From: Litsea cubeba
Taxonomy: Eukaryota; Streptophyta; Magnoliopsida; Laurales; Lauraceae
NCBI GenBank assembly: GCA_012931725.1
Contig: CM022949.1
Location: 56,377,852-56,441,851, forward strand
Length of the DNA stretch: 64,000 bases
Direction: 5' to 3'
Position 1 is the stretch's first letter. Every line of letters begins with the position of its first letter. A program made the translations under genes and the position numbers. Of this stretch, positions 9,844 to 20,130 are shown one piece after another. Below the pieces are notes generated by a model. The model had not been told where the DNA came from. It worked only from the letters and a program-made list of their open reading frames with translations, and searched no databases.

Positions 9844-11702
9844 ATGGCTTCAAGTAAGTTCCCTTTTTCAAGAAAACTCCATTGTAGGAAAAATAAAAAG
9901 ATCTTTCTTTTCTTTCCCTTTTTTTTTGTTCTTTCTTTTTCTTTTCTTCTTTTTTTTTTCACGTGTTTTCCCCTTTTTTTTTCACACGTTTTTCTTTTTC
10001 TTCTTCTTTTTTTTTTATGTTTTTGTTGTTTTTTTTTTTTTTGTTTGTGGGCCGTACGGACAGATCCGTACGGATTTGGCCGTACGGCCACGTGGCCTGT
10101 GGGCCAGCCCTCTTTTTTTTTCTCTTTTTTTTTCTTTTTTTTTCTCTTTCCCTCCCCCTTTTTTTTTTGAGAGAGTTTCTTTTCTTTCTTTTTTTGTTTT
10201 CTTTTCCCTCTCTTTTTTTTTAGAGAAAGTTTCTTTTCTTTTCTTTTTTGTTTTCTTTCCCCTCTCTTTTTTTTTTAGAGAAAGTTTCTTTTCTTTTCTT
10301 TTCTTTTGCTCATCATGATAATGCATTTTTTTTCGCAAACCAAGATGTTCATGCATGCATTTAATTTGTAAATTAAATTTGTAGCATGATTGATAGCATT
10401 ACCTGAAAGTTTTTGCAAATTTGGGAATTTGGAGCTCGCAAGTGATGTTGAGCCCTTCCTGATTTTGCGGAGACTTTGAGGTTTCGAAAGTTTGGAGTTT
10501 CGGAGGCTCGCAGCGATGTTGAGCCCATCTTCAAGCTTTCTATTTCTTTCGGGATAGTTCTTTTCTTCGGAATTGCCCCGTCATCATGTCAAAATTTCGC
10601 CAGATTTTTTTTAGCGAGATTCTATCATTTTGATGTTTGATCTTTTTCTTTTCCATCCTTTTCAGGTGGTTCCTCCAGAGCGAACAAGGGTAAAGAGCCT
10701 GCTACAAGCGTACCTCGTCGATCTTCTGGATCTTCTAATCCGGCCGTTCAGCAGGCTTTTGAGAAGGTCCAGTATGTTGAGAGAAATCTGGAAGAGTGCG
10801 ACTCCCTCAACAGAGATGAGATGAGGCAGCGACTGATTGCTTTCAAGGGAGAGGAATTCTATAAGATCATGGTAAGCAGTCGTTCCATGGGGTGATGGAA
10901 GATCAGAGCGTTTTGCCCAAGCCTACCTTCTTCTTTGGTGATGCAGTCCCTGATGACATGACATACCAGAGGAGATGTTTTCAGTTTTCCTTCACAGCAG
11001 ATGGTGAGAAGAAGACTTGCTACCCGGTCGACGTTTGATCGCACCGTCTCGATTCTGAGCCTTGCCCCCACGTGCCCTAAGAGGGAAGATCCTCCAAGTT
11101 GGGTGAGAAGGACAAATGTAATCAAGACCGGGGTTTTTGTTGGCGGTTCTCCTGGATATACGGAGAGGTCGCCTGTTGACATGGACCTATTGATGCCCTC
11201 CAGCGGCTACCAGGGCTCTGATTATCCGTCGGTCGATTTGAGACCGGTGGGCCTTGGTATTTTCAGTGGTGATGGCAGCAATTGGATCAAGCCTTTTCGA
11301 CTTCGAGGTCGTTTCAATGCTGACTCCGAGTGGAAGTCGTGGACTGATCGCGTCCTGCTGATTGGTGGCGCCGTTTTGAAGGAAGCCGGGATTTTTGATG
11401 CGGTCCGCGCCTTTAGGGAGACCGTGATCTTTTCCGACGAGGCCTTCATGGCTATGCTGGAGTCATTCCTCCCTCAAACCAATACCTTCGTTGTGACGAA
11501 TGGTGAGATTGGTTTTTCTTTGAAGGAGCTGAGCGCCATTACTGGATTGCCCATCCTCGGCAAACTCTATGAGGAGTTTATGCCGATTGAGAGCGTCCTC
11601 GAGGGGCAGTCTGAGGAGTTCAGGCTTCTATACTTTCAGCTTGTCGCCTTCTATGATTTTTTGAAGGAGAAGGAGGGTTTGAAAGTTAGATCCAGCAGTT
11701 GA
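9844..11702 (+). CDS. Antisense gene, exons 1-3 (N-terminal half of the mobile-like domain)
   Basis: Exon 1 (9844-9853) ends at a GTAAGT donor; the acceptor is TTTTCAG with exon 2 starting at 10666. Exon 2 ends at 10871 before GTAAGC; the next acceptor, TTCACAG, ends at 10997 after a pyrimidine-rich stretch. Joining gives an open frame of 72 residues (MASSGSSRANKG...EEFYKIM) that continues without shift into the ORF at 11001-11702. Exon 3 holds a WTDRVLLIGGAV segment, then FSLKELSAITGLPILGKLYE, typical of the Transposase_28/plant-mobile family. Intron 1 is ~812 bp and T-rich; intron 2 is 126 bp. The end of exon 3 is uncertain: the frame runs to a stop at 11700-11702, but the protein should continue. 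Start choice: first ATG after the TATA box, placed directly before a consensus donor. Confidence 0.7.
9890..10311 (+). other. Long pyrimidine tract inside intron 1 of the antisense gene
   Basis: Almost pure T/C on the + strand except for a GC-rich island at 10046-10110. It makes long artefactual ORFs on both strands (Phe/Leu/Ser-rich or Lys/Glu-rich). On the - strand (G2 transcript) it is a purine tract that would be transcribed in the 3' untranslated region. Confidence 0.75.
10052..10090 (+). promoter_or_regulatory. CCGTACGG palindrome cluster
   Basis: Three palindromes in 39 bp: CCGTACGG (10052-10059), ATCCGTACGGAT (10064-10075) and TGGCCGTACGGCCA (10077-10090). They form an isolated GC-rich island in a T-rich intron. 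Possible protein-binding or methylation target; function unknown. Confidence 0.6.
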
Positions 11703-11741
11703 AAGAGTTTTAGCTCTTCATTCCCCAACTTTTTTGATAGC

Positions 11742-12993
11742 AGGGAGCCTTCTGATAGCGTGACCCAAGAAGCCGGAGCTCAAGATCCAAGTTCAAAGAA
11801 GATCTTGGCCATGCAAGAAGAGTTGAGAGATTTCTGTGCAAGTACAAATGCTATATGTCCTGACATTGCACTGCGGAGAGATCTCGCTGTTTACCTCACT
11901 TATTGGCTTGGTGAGGCTGTTTTTGCTGGAGGAGATGGAACGACCATCAGGCCGCATTTTATTTTCCCGGGCTTGTCAGATGGCGTTTGGAGAGCAGCTT
12001 GCTTTGGTGCCAGCTCTTACTCCTACTTATGTACCGAATGCAGGCTGCTGTTTTTTTTGGTTCGGCTTGGGCTTCCCATGAATAGGGTATTTTCAGCCAT
12101 ATCTTTTATTCGTGGTATGTATACCACTGTCTTAGGCTTCCATCGGCTGGTGCTGCACAGGATGATGATCCTCTGATGATTCGACTGGCTACGGGCAAAG
12201 CCGTTTCCGAATCACTTTTGTTTGCCCGCATGAGGATCCGACGGTTCAGGGACGTCGAGATGGGGCAGTCTTCAGTGAAGCTTTCTCCGGAGTTGCGGAA
12301 GAAGGCTTTTGATTTTGGTTGCCTCCCGAGACTCTACCAGGGCGGGGTCGGGAGGCATTATTCCTGACAAATGCAGAGAGAGAGTGGCTTTTCAGCATAC
12401 GTGTCGGCACAATGGTGTACCGCAGACATCTTTTCGTCGACATCCAGCCGTATGTACCTTCTCGCTTTGCTTTGCAGCTGGGCTTTTCTCAAGGTGTTGT
12501 TGGAGCGCCTTCAAGCATGGTGAAGCGCTTTGGAGGCTTACAGGACGGAAGAAATGCATGGGCTTTCTATAGTGCTGAAGACACTACAGCCATGATTTCT
12601 TATCCTGTGTTGCTGACTTCCCGGACTGCCGGCTTTGCGAAGTGGTTCGCGGAGAGCTTTTCGGCATATCGGGGGCTTTCCAAGAAGGAGCTTGATGTGA
12701 AGCTGGCATCTGGAAAGGGCCTTGGAAAGTCGGATGGCATCCGGCGAGAGGAAGTTTGGGCCTTCCTTTCTGGAGAGAAGCACAAGATAGGCTTTCTCGG
12801 TGACCAGGGCGTCATTGGTTCTGAAGCTGTTCGAGAAATACCTGATGAGGCTTTGGAGCAGCTAGACAGGACGAAGCCGAACTTGGCGCTTGGATGCAAG
12901 CGGCACAGAGGCAAGCTTCCGTGGAGTCTACTGGCAAGAGCAGACCATCCAGTGAGGAGTCGAGTGGGAAACCTGACTCTGACAGCGAGGTAG
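11742..12993 (+). pseudogene. Antisense gene, C-terminal half of the mobile-like domain (frameshifted)
   Basis: Blocks of recognisable family sequence lie in three frames. LAVYLTYWLGEAVFAGGDG (11887 on) changes frame near 11965 to ALVPALTPTYV. Another block starts near 12176 (VSESLLFARMRIRRFRDV). The longest, in the frame of 12319-12993, has FVDIQPYVPSRFALQLGFSQ and EVWAFLSG. A possible acceptor (gatagcag) sits at about 11741. Shifts may be mutations or unrecognised introns; a GT-AG pair near 12115-12160 would be only ~46 bp, too short for a plant intron. I therefore call it decayed. Confidence 0.62.
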
Positions 12994-13983
12994 GTTCTTC
13001 TAAGAAGCGAACCCGCTGGAGTAAGAGGGGGAGGAGTCATCATCGCAGCAAGGGGCAGCATGAGGACTCTCCTGACTTGGAAGTTCCTCTTACTATCAAT
13101 GAGGATGTGCCAGTGGATTGCTGACGAGCCTCCAGAGAAGAGAAGCGAGAAGAAGAGACCGTCGGTGAAGGTATGATTCTTCCTTTTTCTCTTTCCATTT
13201 CTTTTCATGGGATTTTTTCCATGTTATGATTTGCTTCTTGTTTCTGCTTTTCTCTTTTCTTTTTTTTTAGCAGAGGAAGACTTGGTGATGCCTGAGGTCC
13301 CAACCGATGAGGTGGTGATGGATCCTGTTGAGGCACCTGAAGAAGAACCGAGGGACTCTGGAGTGAATCCAGAATCTCCAATTGGTACGAATTCTTTTGC
13401 TCTTTTTTTTTTTTGAGTTTGTGACTTGGTTTGCTAACATTTTTTTTTTCAGCTGACTTGCCACAGGGTTCTGATGACTTTGAACCATCGATGGACGCAA
13501 ATGTTGATGATGCTTTCGATGAGTTCATGGAGGAAGAGAGTGTTCCGCCAGTCGTCGAAGAAGGTATTTTGTAGTTATAACCCTGATAATGATTTTCAAA
13601 CAGGATTATATTCATACCTTTTTGTGTTTCTTGTGGCAGGTTTTGAAGTGACAGAGGAGGGTCCGTCGGTTCCAGAGCAAGGGATGCCAGAGGTTAATCC
13701 AGAGGTAGAGACTCCTGGGACCAGTTCTGACAATGTTGAGGAGATTCCTCGCGCTGAGATTCCTTCCCGAGCAGGAGCAGCTTCAACTGGAAAGAGTTCT
13801 TTTGTTACTCTTTCAACAGATGATGACATGAGCAGCCGACCAACGGAGTTGGGCGAATCTTCAGCTGGGCCATCTCTTCTTTTTGCGAAGAAGGTGGTGG
13901 TGCGAGTTCTGAGCTCTTGGATTGAGACTCTCTTTTCTGGGCACTTGGAAGCCGGATTTAGCATGATCCAGCATAGTGCGTGA
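12994..13983 (+). pseudogene. Antisense gene, acidic region with three phase-1 introns
   Basis: An exon with a basic/serine-rich stretch (KKRTRWSKRGRSHHRSKG) runs to a GTATGA donor at 13171, with an in-frame TGA at 13122-13124. Then exons 13271-13384 (114 nt) and 13453-13563 (111 nt), and an exon from 13640. All junctions leave one base of the codon before the intron, and the frame stays open across them (EEDLVMPEVPTDEV; ADLPQGSDDFEPSMD; FEVTEEGPSVPEQG). Acceptors are TTTTTTTTTAG, TTTTTTCAG and TTGTGGCAG. The encoded segment is rich in Glu, Asp and Pro and looks disordered. Consistent phase across three introns is hard to get by chance. Confidence 0.65.
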
Positions 13984-14573
13984 GATTCTCGTGATGCTGA
14001 GAAGCTGGTTTGGATTGTCACATATGGCCAGGGCGATCTTTTAATAGGATCATTGAGCTGGGTGACAAGTGGTTTGAGACCATGGTTTCCTGACGATCAG
14101 TTCTTCAAGGAGATGTTCTCGGACCCTGCGGATAAGGCTCAATCTGACCTGGATGAGGCTACAGAAAGCAAGAAGCAGGCAGTCCGAGAGAGGAACTTAG
14201 AAGAAATAACCATCATTAGGCTGACAACATGACCTTAACATCCTTGATAGGGAGGTCGATGAGGCCAGGAAACGTCTTGAGCATCTGCAGGCACAAGTCG
14301 CTTCCAAGTGGACTGAAATAACAGAGGCTCGTGAAAGGGAGACTGCTTGATTCATCGAGTTGCGGATGCCAATCGAGTTCTCAAAAGGAAGTCTGATGCG
14401 GAAAACAATGGAAAACCGCTCGAGGGAAGCTTCCCAGTGTAGAAGAAGGGTTACAGCCCACCCCAGCATTCTCATGGCAGGTTTTGAAGAAGCGTGCCTT
14501 GGAATCCTTGACGGATGAAGCCAAAAGCTTGCTTAAGGAGCTGAACTCTTGGCTGGAGACCATTTTCGATTGA
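13984..14573 (+). pseudogene. Antisense gene, C-terminal coiled-coil remnant
   Basis: Fragments such as DKAQSDLDEATESKKQAVRE (about 14130) and DREVDEARKRLEHLQAQVAS (about 14240) are heptad-rich. The last segment, after ATGGCAG at about 14480, reads LTDEAKSLLKELNSWLET and stops with TGA at 14571-14573. Frames change several times, so this part is broken. Confidence 0.5.
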
Positions 14574-14589
14574 GCTCCTGTATACAGAA

Positions 14590-14955
14590 ACCATCCTTCT
14601 TTCCTTTTTTTTTTGGTACCACTTGTATTTTTTTTGTACCTTTTTTTTGTAGTGTTTGTGAACACTTTCTTTTTTTGGTACCACATGTATTTTTTTGGTA
14701 CTCCCTTTTTTTTTTGTGTAGTGCTTGTGAACACTTTCTTTTTTTTTTGTTATCCCTACGCTCACTTTAATCTTTTTGTGATAAAAGTAATTGCTAAATG
14801 GGATGCTCTCTCTTTTTTTTTTGTTATCCCTACGCTCACTTGAATCTTTTTGTGATAAAAGTAATTGCTAAATGGGATGCTTTTTTTTATTGTTATTATC
14901 CCTACGCTCACTTGAATCTTTTTGTGATAAAAGTAATTGCTAAATGGGATTTGAT
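14590..14955. repeat. T-rich and ~65-bp tandem repeats after the antisense gene
   Basis: Three imperfect copies of a ggtaccacttgtatttttt / gtgaacactttc unit (14610-14750), then three copies of a unit containing ttatccctacgctcacttga and gtgataaaagtaattgctaa (about 14749-14950). No coding signal. These may supply 3' end signals for the antisense gene and lie in the G2 3' region. Confidence 0.75.
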
Positions 14956-14996
14956 CAAAAGTTGTCATTTGTGAAAATCTTTTGTCAAGTGATTGT

Positions 14997-15375
14997 TTTG
15001 GCATGAAAGCCAGGTTTTTGTTGTGCATGGAAGCCAATTTTGGCATGAGAGCCAGCTTTTCTTGTGGCATTGATAGCCGAGTTTTTTTTTTTTTTGTGGC
15101 ATCTATAGCCAGTTTTGGTGGCATTGATAGCCGGTTTGTGGCATTGATAGCCGGTTTGTTTTTGTGGCATCTATAGCCAGTTTTGGTGGCATTGATAGCC
15201 GGTTTGTTTTGGTGGCATGGATAGCCGTTTTGTTTTGGTGGCATTGATAGCCGGTTTTTTTTTTTGAAATCCAAGTTTTTGTTTGTGGCATTGATAGCCG
15301 GTTTTGTTTTGGTGGCATTGATAGCCGGTTTGTGGCATTTATAGCCTGTTTTGATGGCATTTATAGCCGGTTTTG
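14997..15375. repeat. Minisatellite, ~20-bp unit, about 17 copies
   Basis: Units of tggcattgatagccggttt, with variants (ggcatctatagccagtttt, ggcatgaaagccag). Related in sequence and orientation to the four-unit array inside both G2 LTRs. The ORFs across it are artefacts of the repeat. Confidence 0.88.
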
Positions 15376-15386
15376 GTTTCAAAAAA

Positions 15387-15905
15387 TGCAAGTATCGACT
15401 AAAAGTCGCTCCCTGCTGAATGTTCTTGCAAGTATCGATGGAATGTCGCATCCTTGCTCATTCGGTTGCGAGTATCGATGGAATGTCGCATCCTCGCGGA
15501 TTTGGGTGCAAGTATCGATGGAATGTCGCATCCTTGCTTTTCAAAAATTTTGGTTTTGCGGGTTACTGACTTGATGTCGTTTCCCCATGATTTTTGAAAT
15601 TTGTGGTTTTCTCGAACCTTTGGGTTATAAAAATCAACTGAAATGTTGCGTCTCCACATTTTTTTTTTTTTAGGTTTTTTCGAACCTTTGGGTTATGGAT
15701 ATCAACTGAATGTTGCGTCTCCACAGTTTTTTAGGTTTTTTTCGAACCTTGAAATTTGGGTTGTGGATATCAACTGAAATGTGCATCTCCACAGTTTTGG
15801 ATTTTGCAAGTACGACGAAATGTCGCTTCCCTGTGATTTTGGAAGTGTCGAACGTGGTTCGCTTGCTTCCGATTTGTGCGAGTATCGACTAAGCGTCGCT
15901 TCTTC
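15387..15905. repeat. Two further tandem arrays near the end of G2 pol
   Basis: First array (15387-15545): four units with gcaagtatcgatggaatgtc followed by gcatccttgc. Second (about 15590-15800): three units with ttcgaacctttgggttatgg, then atcaactgaaatgttgcgtc and tccacag. A last diverged unit is at 15878-15905. From 15906 to 16278 I see only AT-rich non-coding sequence with a short (TA)n at about 16105. Confidence 0.8.
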
Positions 15906-16278
15906 GCGGTTTTTGAAAAACCATTTTTTTTTTTTGTTTAAAGACACGAGGGTCATAAATTTTGACCTCAAACCATTTTGGCGGTAAAAGGCAGGGTAGA
16001 CTAGGGTGGAAATCCCTGAATCCGGATTTTTGTCTCAAACCATGAATTTTGGGTTCAAGGGTTGAAATTTTTGGTCAAGCTAGGGAAAGGTTCCTAAACT
16101 TGGATATATATATATATATTTTTTTAACAATGAAACGATGAAAGTAAGCATTGTTTTAGATTTCTAGAAATTTCAACATTTGATATGAAAATTCTAAAAA
16201 AGGGTGGGTTTAGCGAGCGTGTACCTGGAAACCGGTTTTGGCCGTACAGGCATTGCTCTTACCCAGTTGGGTAAGTCT

Positions 16279-18426
16279 TCAAGGGTAGTACCGCTTTAAG
16301 AACTTGCCGTTGATAGGCAGCATACATCTGTCACCTTCCATGTTTAGGAGTGCGTATGCGCCGTTGGAGAAAACTTTGTCGATGACGTAGGGTCCCTCCC
16401 ATTTCGGCTCAAATTTGCCTTTGGATTTGTGAGCGAAGACCATTGGTCTTTTTACCGCAAGAACCAAGTCATTCTTTTTGTAGGCGCGTTGCCTGACCTT
16501 TTTATCGAAAGATCCTGCCATGCGTGCTTGGTAAAGTTCAATGCTTTGTTGAGCTTCGAGCCGTCTCTCATCGAGATTGTCCAGCTCATGGAGTCGCAAT
16601 TTGACATTGCTTTCTTGAGTCATGTCATTTTGCAAGGATACCCTCAAGGAAGGAATTTGTACTTCCAAGGGCACGACAGCTTCGCATCCATAGACCAAGG
16701 AGAATGGTGTGCTATGGGTTGGGCCTCGAACGGTGGTTCGATAGGCCCACAAAGCTTTAGACATTTTGTCGCTCCAGTCTCTTTTATGACTAGAGACCAT
16801 TTTTTTGAGGATTTTGCAGAGTGTCTTGTTGAAAGCTTCTGCTAACCCGTTTGCTGCCGGATTGTATGGAGTCGAAGGACAACTTTGGATTTTATATTTG
16901 TCGCAGAACCTGTAGAATCGATGATCCCGGAACTGTGGTCCGTTATCATGGACGAATCTTTTGGGTATGCCGAAACGACAAATGATGTTGGTGCGCAGGA
17001 ACTGAAGGACTGATGAGGTCTTCATTTCGTTAAACGCAAATGCTTCTGACCACTTGGAGAAGTAATCCGTAGCGGCGAAGATGAAGCGATGACCTTTGCT
17101 TGAAGGGGGAGAAATAGGACCTATAATGTCCATACCCCAGGCTTCAAAAGGCCATGAGATCGCTGTAGGATGCAGCCATTCTGGAGGCATGTGAATGTAA
17201 TCTCCATGAACTTGGCATTGTTGGCAGCGCTTAGCAAATTGCATTGCGTCAGCTACCATGGTAGGCCAGTAATATCCTAACCTTTTTATCTGATCATAGA
17301 GCTTAGGTCCAGCCTGATGAGCTCCACAAAGACCAGCATGAACTTCTTTGAGTGTTTCTTCAGCCTCTTGTTGTGACAAGCAGCGTAGAAGTACTCCGTT
17401 GAAGGATTTCCTGTAAAGGATTTTTGAAGGAATATCCAAATGAAAGCTTGGGGTTCGCCTTTGGATGCTTACCCGTTCTTTTAGATCTTCAGGTAGGATT
17501 CCGAACATAATGTAATCAATGAACGGATCCCTCCAGTCGCCAATTGAAGTTTGAAGGATTGAAATCCGACTTCCGACCACTTGGTGGCATTCAGCAACTG
17601 CTTGGTGTGTGTTAAGAGGAGGAAGGATTCTTCTTTCGCACACTGTGATTTGCATGTTTTCCCCTTCCTGGATTGCCATGGATGCGGCAAGTCCGGCTAG
17701 GGCATCCGCACGTATGTTTTCACCTCTACGAATGTGGGTGATGTGACAGATGTCAAACTTTTGCAGAAGTGATTGTGCCTTGTTGTAGTAGGGCAACAAA
17801 TCTGGCTTCCTGACTTCAAATTTCTGATTCATCTGGTTGACGATCAGTTGAGAGTCTCCAAAGACTTCCAGCATGGTGATACCGGATTCGACGGCGAGTT
17901 CCAATCCTAAGATCAGAGCTTGATATTCAGCTGCATTGTTTGTGCATGGTTCCAGTAGCGAGAAAGCGTGTGGAATCATGTATTTGTCGGGGCTAACAAA
18001 GAGGATGGCAACTCCCGAGATCAGCTGTCTTTTTTCATTTCTCCTGGTTGCACCATCAAAGTACATGTCCCAGGAGGCACTTTGTGAGAAAGTCTCCACA
18101 TTGTAGACTGGTTCGTCTGGGAGATCATCTCTAAGTGGAGAATTTTTAGGCAATGGATGCTCTGCGAGGAAGTCCGCTAGAGCTTGCCCTTTGATTGCTT
18201 TTTGTGGTACATACCTAATATCAAATTGTGACAGAAGGATGGACCATTTTGCCAGTCGAGCATTGAGAGAACCTGCCTTTGTGACAAGGACCTTCAAGAG
18301 GTTGACCCTCGAGACTAGGTAGACTGTGTTGGAAAGCAAGTAGTGACGCAGCTTTTGTACGGCGAACATCACTGCAAGACATTCTTTTTCGACTGGAGAG
18401 TAGCGATGCTCTGCACCTACTAGCAT
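16279..18426 (-). pseudogene. pol: G2 pol, RNase H + second RNase H + integrase
   Basis: 715 codons downstream of a nonsense codon, itself open throughout. Residues 1-95 are the end of the retroviral RNase H (SPVEKECLAVMFAVQKLRHY). A second RNase H of the type Tat elements acquired follows at about 117-250, with acidic residues D124, E167, D191 and D241. Then an H2C2 zinc finger (H362, H369, C400, C403) and the integrase core with D432, D493 and E529, the last two spaced D-35-E, and a C-terminal basic domain to residue 715. The enzyme would trim RNA from the hybrid and insert the cDNA. All catalytic residues are present. The TAA near 18474 separates it from RT. Confidence 0.9.
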
Positions 18427-18471
18427 GCGGCTGAGGTAATATAGAGCAGCTTCTTTTCTTTGATCATTTTC

Positions 18472-20130
18472 TTACGCAAGCAGAGCTCCCAGAGAGTGAT
18501 CAAGGGCTCTTGTGTACAAGATGAATGGTTTTCCAGTGGTAGGAGCAGCTAACACTGGAGGTTTTGTCAGGTATGACTTGATGTCTTGGAAAGCAGCTTC
18601 ACAGTCAGCATCCCAGACAAAGTTTACACCTTTTTTCATCAACCGGGAGAATGGACGGCATTTCCCCGAAAGATTGGAGATGAACCGTCTGATGTAGGCC
18701 AATCTCCCTTGAAGCCCTTTGAGTTCTCTCAAGGTTCTTGAAGAGGGCATTTCTAGAATGGCTTTGACTTTTATGGGGTCAAGCTCTATTCCAGCTTTCC
18801 GAACTAAGAATCCGAGGAACTTACCCGACGAGACGCCGAAGAAGCATTTCAATGGATTCATTCGCAGTTTGTGTTTGCGAAGCCGGAGGAAGACTTCTCG
18901 AAGGTTTTCGAGATGATCTTCTTTTCTTTTGCTTTTGACGGCGAGGTCATCAACGTAACATTCAACCGTCTTGTGCTGCATATCTTGGAATATTTTCATC
19001 ATAGCCCTCTGATATGTGGCACCAGCATTTTTCAGACCAAATGGCATGACAGTGTAACAATACACGCCAAATGGGGTTCGAAAGGATGTATGTTTTTCAT
19101 CCTCAGGATGCATCTTTATCTGATTGTAGCCAGAGAAACCATCCATGAATGTCATTCGCTCGAATCCACAGGTATTATCAATCATTACCTCTGGTATGGG
19201 GAGCGGAAATTCATCTTTTGGGCATGCGCCATTCAGGTCTCTATAATCAATACAGACCCTGATCTGCCCATTTTTCTTTGTCACGGGGACAATGTTGGCC
19301 AACCATTCAGGATGTTGTTCCTCACGGATGAAGCCGACGCTTTTGAGTTTTTGAACTTCTTGTTCAATTTTATCCATCACATCTGAACGGAATCTTCTTT
19401 GGCCTTGCTTGACAGGCTTGATGTCTTCTTGAAGATTGAGTTTGTGAACTGCTATTTTGGGGTCTAAGCCTGGCATTTCAGCGTAAGACCATGCAAAGCA
19501 ATCAACGAACTCACGAAGAAAGGCGATATACTCGGGTAACTCATCATCCTTTATATTCTTGCTTATGAATACAGGACGTGGGTTATCTGGTGTTCCCAAG
19601 TCTATCTTTTGAACAGGATCTTCTGTTGGAAGGTTCGAAGGTGGTTCCTCCACAATATTTTCGGAGGCTTCCAACTCAACGAAACCTTCTAGGGTTTCAA
19701 GGGCATTTCCAGACCAAGGTTTTGTTCCTTTCCACGGGTCTTCTTGATCGGTAATTTTCCCAAGGCTTGCTATGAGATGATCCCAATCGCCTGTTGAAAC
19801 CGAGTCGAAGTAGGCTACTTCTTTTGGAGATGAGGGTTCTTCTGGGTCAGAAGTCCACACGTCTGTGCCATCGGACAACTCCTCTTCATTTTTGGAGAAA
19901 TCGTGCCAATTGGATGAGCTTCCTGGATCTTTGTCAGGTGACTCATCAAAGAGATATCCAGGGAGATCGATGTCTTCATGGACTTGAGATGTTGAGGCTT
20001 GGTCAGTATATTGACTTTTAAGCCTTTGTGTCAACTGTCTCAAGGGAGTGTCAGGATCATACCCTAACCCGTGTGAAGACTTTTCTACATAGCCGTAGAG
20101 TCTCCAATCTTCCAGCTGGCTTTTGGTCAA
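18472..20130 (-). pseudogene. pol: G2 pol, reverse transcriptase
   Basis: The open frame begins without an ATG because a one-base loss in a G run near 20131 separates it from the protease frame; the relic T2 shows the two parts joined in one frame. The RT core has CIDYRDLNGACPKDEFPLP, FMDGFSGYNQIKMHPEDEKH, VMPFGLKNAGATYQRAM and the catalytic YVDD at residues 392-395. It ends at TAA where T2 has CAA (LLAQKND), a C-to-T change in a CpG context. The N-terminal ~200 residues are acidic linker. Confidence 0.9.

Larger units (their letters stand above)
9716..14573 (+). pseudogene. Antisense multi-exon gene of G2 (Transposase_28/plant-mobile-domain-like)
   Basis: A gene on the + strand, opposite to G2 pol and tail-to-tail with it. 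It has a TATA box, an ATG at 9844, and a series of GT-AG introns whose phases agree: exon 1 9844-9853, exon 2 10666-10871, exon 3 from 10998; later exons 13271-13384, 13453-13563 and 13640 onward. The middle part resembles the PF04195 'putative gypsy type transposon'/plant mobile domain family (GFSLKELSAITGLPILGKLY; YVPSRFALQLGFSQGV). The C-terminal part is acidic and then coiled-coil-like, ending at the TGA 14571-14573. Frame changes near 11965 and 12100-12310 and a TGA at 13122 show it is decayed in this copy. Extra antisense ORFs of this family are known in Tat elements. Their role is not established; suggestions include effects on element or host regulation. Confidence 0.72.

Noticed and set aside
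9734..10356. Long ORFs of 194, 108 and 113 codons on both strands
   Set aside because: They come from a T/C tract with few stops in any frame; the translation is Phe/Leu/Ser or Lys/Glu only, and the tract lies in an intron.
12115..12160. Short intron in the antisense gene (GTATGT...CACAG)
   Set aside because: Only ~46 bp, below the usual minimum for plant introns; a frameshift is as likely.
14997..15375. CRISPR-like array of short repeats
   Set aside because: Units are adjacent and degenerate with no unique spacers, in a plant retroelement; it is a minisatellite.
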